A stretch of 64,000 nt of DNA from Mytilisepta virgata. Lineage: Eukaryota > Mollusca > Bivalvia > Mytilida > Mytilidae. Below the pieces are notes generated by a model. That model worked only from the letters and a program-made list of their open reading frames with translations, was not told the DNA's origin and made no database searches. Below, piece after piece: positions 57,101 to 64,000 of the stretch; the stretch's first letter is position 1, and every line of letters starts with the position of its first letter. Both the position numbers and the translations under genes were made by a program. The stretch is from assembly GCA_028015205.1 (NCBI GenBank), contig CM051521.1:65580314-65644313 (forward strand), written 5' to 3'.

Positions 57101-57196
57101 CGGATTTATAGCCGAGTAGTCTAGGGGTCTGAATATGATGCTAGGCGAATAGGTGCCATAGTGTCTCAACGGTGCGAGTTCAAGATCCGCCAAGGC
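57101..57196 (+). mobile_element. tRNA-like SINE head
   Basis: ATAGCCGAGTAGTCTAGGGG (57108-57127) fits an A box and GGTGCGAGTTCAAGATCC (57171-57188) fits a B box, with spacing like a class II (Leu/Ser-type) tRNA. CGGATTT...GATCCGCC could close an acceptor-like stem. There is no good anticodon arm, so a SINE head or tRNA pseudogene is more likely than a working tRNA. Confidence 0.65.
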
Positions 57197-57316
57197 GGAC
57201 AAAAAATTGACAGTTTTAAACAGTATTGGGTTAGTGTTTAGACGTGTGTGTGTATGTATATAATTTATATAAATAAAACAAATTAAATTTTGAATTATAA
57301 CAATAGTTCAAACTTA

Positions 57317-57350
57317 GCAAAATATTCGGATCACTGAGATCCTTCATCAG
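57317..57350 (-). ncRNA. Hammerhead-ribozyme-like motif 3' of Penelope relic 2
   Basis: On the minus strand AGCA-CTGATGA, then A and a perfect 5-bp stem GGATC/GATCC closed by TCAGT, then GAAT, and TTTTGCT. The CUGAUGA core is intact, stem II is perfect, AGCA can pair with TGCT as stem I. GAAA is GAAT and an extra A follows the core, so it is slightly degenerate. It lies about 250 bp past the RT end on the same strand, where Penelope-like elements are known to carry hammerheads. Confidence 0.5.
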
Positions 57351-57601
57351 TGCTGTCGCGTTGAAAAATGACTAATTAATTACATGTAGAAAACAATATG
57401 GCTAATTGTGATCTTGATCTTCCTCGTGTGTAGCAACGCATGTAAATAAAAATTAAAATAATACAGGTTAATAATCCTTTAATATAAGGTAAAGAATTAT
57501 GTTACAGAATTATAACATCATTAGAAATGAAAAAGTACACGAAAAAAATAAAAGCAATGAAAAAGGAATAATTCAATCTCTGTATCAATTGACAAATAAA
57601 T

Positions 57602-58479
57602 TTATTTCTTTTTATTTATTCCCCTTGGATATAAGGAAACAGTTCTTTTATCCAGGCGCAGAAATGAGGCGGGATTAAACTTGTTTTGTGTGAGATCTAA
57701 ACCCCCCCCCATACCGCTTTGTCTGAACAAGCCTGTCATTGGCCAGTGGATGAAGACAAGAATGTCTTTCAGGCTTTTCGGTCGTCGGAACGCCATAACT
57801 GGGGGTTCTGGGAAAAGTCTGGAAAGGTCGGGGTGTTTTTCAAATTTTTTCCAGTGTGTCCTGATGGAGACATTGTGAAGACTAGGGTGGTATGTTGTAA
57901 CGAACGGTATTCTGCTGGTGGTGTATTTTCCTTTATATTCTAAGAGATTGTCTCTACTGAAGCGGTTAGCTTTTTTGAAACCGCCTTGTATGCATTGGTG
58001 TGTATACCCTCTATTTTTTAGATAACCACGTAGTTCACCAATACGTTGTGCTGTTGTTATTGGAAAGGACCAGATGCGTTTAACTCGTAGGGCCTGGATA
58101 TATGGGATACTTTCGTAGCAGTGTTTGGGATAACAACTGCTTGATGGCAGATATAGGTGTTTGTCAGTACGTTTGGAATAAACATCGGTGGACATTACTC
58201 CGTCTTTTAATGTAGTATTGTATCGAGGAAAGAAATTTTATTCTTGGATATTTCATGGGTGAATTTTATTGATGAGTGGACACTGGTTGCATGATCCACG
58301 AAGACGTTCAATTTTTCTTCAGTATCTGTCCACTTCATGTCAATATCATCTATAAATCTATAGAAAGACCATGGCTGTGTTTCCAAAGATTCCAAAATTT
58401 GTTTTCCTAGTTTCCTCATAAAGATGTTAGCATACAAAAAGCTATTACAAAATATTTTGCACAGTGAACTGCAAATCAA
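57602..58479 (-). pseudogene. Penelope-like reverse transcriptase relic 2 (C-terminal half)
   Basis: The minus strand gives ANIFMRKLGKQILESLE, the catalytic YRFIDDIDMKWTD (Asp-Asp near 58345-58350), VHSSIKFTHEISKNKISFLD, a one-base frame change near 58206, then STDVYSKRTDKHLYLPSSSC, RVKRIWSFPITT, GYLKNRGYTHQCI, SRIPFVTTYHPSLHN and LFPEPPVMAFRRPKSLKDIL. This is the palm-to-thumb half of a Penelope-type RT, with the aspartate pair kept. The 5' half is missing and no GIY-YIG domain follows the stop at 57602-57604. Confidence 0.9.
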
Positions 58480-58559
58480 GCAACGTGATCTACAAAAATG
58501 GTCAATAAAAACATACCAACCGTCTGTATAGCTTCAGATGAAACGACGTAAGAGATGTT

Positions 58560-59045
58560 AAACACATGACAGAATTAACAGAGCCAGGATAGTGTGGAAG
58601 TGTACCGTAACACAGTAGATATTGGTCTGAATAACAGGAAAATGCAAGTGAGAGCGCTTATTGTCCTTCTCCAACTTGAAAGCCTGAAGACTTTTAAAAA
58701 AATCGCCAAAAGCTCCAACTTTAAACAATTTATTATTACAACTGCTTCGATACCTCTGCTGGTGGACTTCAAGTTCCCGAGGTATCAAAAGCTCATTTGC
58801 TATTATTTCGATAATAGCCCTAAAATTAATACTTCAAATCGACTGTTACACAAATGTTGAATTTGTGAAAACTAAGGAGTATCTCTCTCGTGTATAGTCC
58901 TGTTCTTAGATGGGTTTGGCATTTTTGAATTTTCTCTCCGGCCTTTTGGATGGCTGATTTAGTTTTCAACATTTGAGGACTTGAGCACAACTGCTGAGTC
59001 GGAAGTCAACAAAATGTGCATCAAAATTAATATCAAGAATTTATA
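58560..59045 (+). repeat. Retrozyme-like repeat fragment with decayed hammerhead
   Basis: It contains ACCTCTGCTGGTGGACTTCA, CCCGAGGTATC and GAGTATCTCTCTCGTGTAT, phrases shared with the unit at 60262-60600, and at 58991 CTGCTGAGTC-GGAAGTCAAC-AAAA, a worn hammerhead core followed by TGTGCATCAAAATT. The frames on both strands here are chance. Confidence 0.55.
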
Positions 59046-60244
59046 AATGAAAAAAAAAATGCATTTTTTTGTGATACAACAAAAATATTGCGGGCTATCA
59101 TCACATGAAGCATACAAGGGCTCCAGCACAATTACGGAACTAAAGTTATGCATACTTTGTTTCATACAAATTTAAGATTGTTCTCATCTTTTTCCTTATT
59201 ATTTTATACTGTGGCAAGATTACTAGTTTTTGAAAGGATACAACCATTAATAAATTTGTCGACTTCACGGGATGGTAATCCAAAATACGCATTTCAAATC
59301 TTTATCTTTAAATCAAAATACAAACCTGTATATTTTTCCGTGTGTGTACTAACGGTATGTTCAACGACATGTTGATATGGACCATTTGATCCATTATATC
59401 CTACAAAATACCAGAATTCAGTGAAATGTAGATGTTACTCAAAACAGAAAGACTTTTATTTTACTGTTAAACGTTTTCAATGAAACGCTTATTTCATACT
59501 ATTAATCCTTTAGCAATAGTCTATAACCGATACGATCGGCCTTTCAGTTAAATTTTGATATACATGTATTGTATTTACCTTTTCCCATTTAAATTTTTTA
59601 TATTCAATTGTCTTATGGGCATATCATTCCATGGCTTGTGATTAAACTGGCTGTTCGTGACAGGTATTTAATATCAGTTTTCTAAAAGAAATCGGAATTT
59701 TTTAACTATCGTGGTTTTCTTATGTCTCTGTCACATAAAATTACAACTTTTTCCTTTCGCGACTATGATAATAAAAAATCGATTGGATCCCTCCACGAAT
59801 GGACTTGCGTTCAAAAGGGGCTAACGTTATGCTCATATGTCCGAAATTCAGATAAGTGTCAAACGACTTTCTGCCCTATTTGTCTGGGCAGTGAGACGTC
59901 AGAGCACACTCCATATATATTGTGAATTTAGAAATTTTGTCCAGAATCAGTGTTATACTACTAAATTTATTACATTTCAACCGATGATTTACCGCCGTAT
60001 CCGAGTGAAAGAAAATCTGGTAAATCACATGTGAAAAGAACAGCCAGTATTTAAATTTAGGAAATGGCGTCACAATTTCGCGGAGAGCTATCAAAAGACA
60101 TATTCCGTTTTATTTCAATTTATTTCTGCTAAAATGTTAGATTCTGCAAAATGTAATAAACAGCATAACATATCGCTGAATTGAAATACCACAAATACTT
60201 TATTTCACTTTTATAAGAATTTTTCTCTGAACCAAAAATATAGT
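59046..60244. other. No gene recognised
   Basis: AT-rich sequence with short frames only. A CTGGTAAATCACATG/CGATGATTTACCGC pair near 59980-60030 is a weak inverted repeat. Confidence 0.4.
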
Positions 60245-60261
60245 TTAGTTTGTATGCTGTC

Positions 60262-60620
60262 ATCTGACGAAATGTGCACATCTTGTGCATCAAAATTGGT
60301 ATCAAAGAATTTAGTCGATATCTCTGCTGCTGGACTCAAGTCGATTTACAATTCAGATCAGATGCTATTTTTTCGATACTAGCCCGAAATTGATACTTTG
60401 AAATTACAATTACAAAAATTGTAATGTAAAAAAATACGAGTATCTCCCTCGTGCATCTGGCCTTAGATGGTTTTGCCTGAAGTCTTTTTTGTCTTTTGGC
60501 CTCTTTGAACTTTTTGGATTATTGTTTTCAATATTTGACCACAACTGATGAGTCGTAAATCGCTGAAATGTGTACATCTTTAGCATCAAAATTGGTATCA
60601 AAGAATTTTGTCTTCGTTGT
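60262..60620 (+). ncRNA. Retrozyme-like unit: 296-bp repeat between two hammerhead-like junctions
   Basis: GAAATGTG at 60269 and 60565 marks the same point of two successive units, 296 bp apart; both are followed by GCATCAAAATTGGTATCAAA and GAATTT. The second junction has an intact core CTGATGA (60545-60551), GTCGTAAATCGCT as a weak stem II, and GAAA (60565-60568). The first keeps only CTGACGAAA. A tandem of ~300-bp units each bearing a hammerhead is the form of small animal retrozymes. From memory, abundant mussel repeats carry CTGATGAGTC...GACGAAA in the same place, with a perfect stem II. This copy is degenerate and probably inactive. Confidence 0.5.
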
Positions 60621-61782
60621 GACTTTGTAGTGAGTTTACTGGTATCTCTAAATTTACGATTATTTTAATACCCATTAGATGTGCTACTGATACTCACTTG
60701 CAGTTGTGTTATTACTACCATCTGTATTGTATCTGTGTTCTGTTGTCTCTTTAGTTTCTATATAATTCAATTATAAGTTTGAAAGAACAATTTGTTTTAT
60801 GAGGAATATTGTATTTTTTCGTTTTATGTTTCACTAGATTATATATACTAAATAGTCTTTTATTTTTCCACTGAAAGTAGTCCCCAGTTGATCCGCACAA
60901 AACAATAAGCAGTTTTAACTGAATTTCATAATATTATAAAACTGGTAGAAAGTATTAAGCAGCTTGTGAAATACATAACCTTGTGATAAATTTTGTTTTA
61001 GTAATTGTATGGTTTCGCTCGTCTGAACCTTCTTACACTGAGACATTGTGTGAAAAACGTACATGTACACAACAATGGCGCTACATACACGTCTCCGCCA
61101 AGAAAATGAAAAATATCTGGAAAATTAATAATCCTTCGTACTGTCATACATTTAGGTATATATTCTGCATTTTGAATATCTATGGGAAGATCTAACTAGA
61201 GGCCCCAAAAGCCTTATCACTCACCTGACAAACTTTCACTGGTTCCATTTGATTTTTTTTCAGTAACAGTGGCCGTATTAGTCACAGACTTGACCCCTAG
61301 ACATAATTTTGAAAAGGGGCCCACCAATGACCACTTCACCAACCTTTAGCCCAAATCATGTGAGAGAAGATTTTTTTAAATATTGATTTGTTAATTCATA
61401 TTAACATTAGCTCAATTATCCATGTTTGAAAGGGGACTGACTACCTAAGGACCATTCCTACAAACTGTATGATTTGAATGCCTCTCATTTAACTCAGTAG
61501 TTTCAGAGGAGAATTTTTATTATTTTTGGTAATTTGGTCCAAAGTTCAGGCCCCCGGACACAATTATGAGTCAAAACCTATAACGGCTCTAGAACCCTAA
61601 AAAATTGTCTCAGTTACCAAAGTACTTTCAGTGGATAAGATTTTTTTTTTTTTAAATACTCTTTGCTGATTAAAAGTAGCCATATTGCTTCAAGATCGCA
61701 TACCCTGCCCATAATTTTGATCTCAAATGCCAAAGTTATTTCAGAGGGGAACATTCAAAGAACTAGAGAATGTGTCTATAAG
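60621..61782. other. No gene; dispersed repeat material in the second half
   Basis: From 61200 to about 61750 the sequence has the GAGGCCCCAAAAGCCTTATC...TCACCTGAC start and AATTATGA..AGGGGACCA-type units of the dispersed repeats seen elsewhere here. The first part shows nothing. Confidence 0.5.
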
Positions 61783-62128
61783 ACACATATGCCCCGCCCT
61801 AAAAACATCCAAAGTGTTGCTCGTCTGCGTTGTACTATACAAGAGGACTGTAGTTGTGAAATATCATTGATATATTACTATAGGTTTCTGAGATATGAAC
61901 CTAAACGCAAAACTTAACCAAAGTCACTGAAGCATGAAATGTAGGCCATAGCGACCCAAGTGTTGCTGAACTGCGTTGTACTATACAAGAGGACTGTAGT
62001 GGTGAAATATCATTGATATATTAATATAGGTTTCTGAGAAATGGTGCTAAACGCAAAACTTAACCGAATCGGGGCGTACGGACAAGGGCAAATCTTTATG
62101 CCCCAGGAACATTCTTGGCGGGGCATAA
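61783..62128 (+). repeat. Short inverted-end repeat with two 146-bp tandem units
   Basis: The ends CATATGCCCCGCC (61786) and GGCGGGGCATA (62117) are inverted. Between them, units carrying AAGTGTTGCT, CTGCGTTGTACTATACAAGA and TGAAATATCATTGATATATT repeat 146 bp apart (61814 and 61960). No gene. Confidence 0.82.
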
Positions 62129-63159
62129 AAATATTCTTGTGCTGATTTTCATTTTTAGTAAAGGTGGCTTATTTATCCATGATGCGGCTCCCTTGGTATG
62201 TTTTGAAAATGGACCGCCGAAGGATCATTCCATAAAAGTTTGTCTCCGTTACCCAAATATTTTAAAGAAGAGAAATACTTTTAATACTATACTATTTTAC
62301 CGATTTTTATATTTTTAATGGGTGGTTTATATTTAAGACCACCAATCACAATTTTGAAATGCGATTAACAAAGAATCATGAACATGATATGGTTGGCATT
62401 TCAGTGTTTTCAAAATGAACTGGTACATGAATTAACTTAATGATATCTTTACATGCTTTAAACATTATCTTTTTATATACTTAATTTTAAGAAAAGTCTA
62501 GAATGATCAGAAGGTTCATCAATGCGGAGAAACAATCACTGCCAGCAGAATAAATTTTTGAACATTCTTTAGATGGATAATGGAATAAAATGATATTACA
62601 TCCCTGTTAAATATTACGTAGACGAGAAATAAGAATTAAACGAAGTATATTGAATAACAAATATGGCAAATTATTTTAAATATTGTGGAATCTTCAGAAT
62701 AGAGAGGAGTTTAGGTCACAAGAAATGTGTGGTGTACGGATGAACAGACAGAAAAAAGACAGGCCCATAACAATACCACCGAACTTTCCTCTGAACGCCA
62801 TGAACATTGCATAACTAAATCATATTATTACATCGAATACAGTCTTAGAGCATTAGTGATATGCTCCTGACCAAAACTTTGGAAAGAGAAATATAGATTT
62901 TTGCATGCAGAGGGAAAAATAGAGCAGGAAATTTTATAAATCTGAAAATATGACCTAATCATATATTTTTTTAAATAGTATAAGTTTTCCAATATTTTAA
63001 ATGAGAAACAATAGTGGATACATTAAATTTCTCACCTGAGTATGCACATGGACACAGAATAAAGATTATCTGATACCCGACATTGCAAGTCAAAGAAATA
63101 TGCGTTAAAAGAAATAGTAATGGTCAGGCACATTTGTCTCAAAAATCTCATGCAAAATA
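62129..63159. other. No gene recognised
   Basis: AT-rich; short frames only. Confidence 0.4.
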
Positions 63160-63720
63160 GCATGTACTTACTAAGAACTATCTATCGACCAGATATGGTG
63201 GGCTTAGGAAATATAGTAGCTTCGAAAATGTGACAAAGTCACCGAAGCATTAAATTGATAAGAATTGTCTCTAGACCAAATGCGGTGGGTCTAGGTATTA
63301 CAGTTACTGAAAAAATGGACTTATTCAAGAAAATGTTACACAAGTCATGCAAGCATGAAATTGAGGTCAAGGTCCAAAAACAGGTATCAGTCTGGCATGT
63401 GGCCACTAAGAACTATCTATTGACCAGATATGGTGGGCTTAGGTATTACAGTTGCTGAGAAATGGATTTAACTACGAAACTTGGACGCAGATTTTACAAT
63501 TATGTTTATGAAGTTATTGAACAATGAAAACGAGGTCAGGGTCACAAGACAAGTATACTCCGGCAAAGTTTATACCATAAGGTATCTGTGGACCAAAAAT
63601 CTATATTGTAGGTATTATGTGTGCAAAGATTACGCTGCCGCCGCCGCCGCCACCGGAACCTATATCTCACCCTTGCGACTTTTCGTCGCAAGCGAGACAA
63701 AAACAGACTCTTTTAGGCCG
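63160..63720 (+). repeat. Degenerate tandem repeat of a dispersed element
   Basis: The phrases GACCAGATATGGTGGGCTTA (63188, 63421; a variant at 63278), GGTATTACAGTT(A/G)CTGA and GAGGTCA(A/G)GGTC recur. It ends with a (GCC)5-type run at 63633-63650 and CTTGCGACTTTTCGTCGCAA, a small palindrome at 63675-63694. The 100-codon frame over the end is not gene-like. Confidence 0.7.
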
Positions 63721-63883
63721 CACATACGTAGTTATCATTATATAGGCAGATCACCCCAAACAAGGGTTCTTTGTTACGTTTAAAGTTGGCGAAAACAATT
63801 TACTCACGATTAAAACTTAGAAAATTTATGTAGAAACGTAAATTACATTTAAAAGTTAATATTAAAATTTTTTGAACAAAATA

Positions 63884-63960
63884 TACTGAGATTCGAACCT
63901 TGGGCCCTTAGTATATTGACCAAAAGCCTTTACCACTAGAGTACGGAAGCTCACACCGAG
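63884..63960 (-). mobile_element. tRNA-like SINE head or tRNA pseudogene
   Basis: On the minus strand CTCTAGTGGTAAAGGC (A-box-like) and GGTTCGAATCTC (B box, plus coordinates 63890-63901) are spaced as in a tRNA. The anticodon arm is poor, so a working tRNA gene is unlikely. Confidence 0.6.
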
Positions 63961-64000
63961 GAAGTGTTAATTTTACCTATATAAGAATAATGTTATTGGT

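Noticed and set aside
57101..57196. Functional tRNA gene
   Set aside because: A and B boxes are present but no credible anticodon arm or closed acceptor stem was found; better read as a SINE head or pseudogene.

Overview
This window looks like nuclear DNA from a bivalve mollusc, most likely a marine mussel. The call rests on AT-rich, gene-poor sequence packed with mollusc-type repeats: tRNA-derived SINEs, BEL/Pao and Ty3-like LTR elements, Penelope-like elements, several LINE families, foldback elements, palindromic MITEs, and transcribed-type dispersed repeats ending in GAGCGACACAGGCTC-like tails. There is no bacterial gene organisation. Almost every open frame over 100 codons is a transposon remnant or an exon.

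Host genes. Two paralogous genes lie on the minus strand. Gene A has an immunoglobulin-domain exon (29347-29640), a 51-nt stalk exon (23996-24046) and a last exon with a transmembrane segment and long cytoplasmic tail (13667-14784). Gene B shows its stalk exon (52774-52839) and homologous last exon (51486-52363); its upstream exons were not found here. Every internal junction is phase 1, as usual for Ig-superfamily genes. Both tails carry many tyrosine motifs, two of them conserved between the copies. They look like a small tandem family of type I receptors that could signal through SH2-domain proteins.

Layout. 0.5-7 kb: degenerate tandem repeats and a SINE with a perfect 10-bp target duplication. 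7.0-12.9 kb: a BEL/Pao retrotransposon with nearly identical 164-bp LTRs but a badly broken interior, sitting inside an older terminal-inverted-repeat element. 12.9-13.6 kb: two MITEs, one just past the stop of gene A. 14.8-29.3 kb: introns of gene A with a Penelope-like relic, tandem repeats, a segmental duplication, a LINE tail touching the stalk exon, a foldback element and a DIRS-like relic. 30-37 kb: dispersed repeats. 37.1-40.0 kb: a minus-strand Ty3-like element with 4-bp target duplication and proline-tRNA primer site, split by an RNase H-bearing LINE. 42-50.6 kb: hairpin MITEs, a truncated LINE on a satellite-like array, a minus-strand LINE, and a second foldback element. 53-60.7 kb: two more Penelope-like relics, a ~0.5-kb inverted duplication, and several hammerhead-ribozyme-like motifs, two of them 3' of Penelope-like genes and two spaced 296 bp apart as in a small retrozyme. 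61-64 kb: further repeats and a tRNA-like head.

The most interesting items are the receptor pair with ITIM/ITAM-like tails, the hammerhead-like motifs, the LTR element whose LTRs are young but whose genes are dead, and the two foldback elements with arms built of short tandem units. All calls were made by reading; no database search was run.
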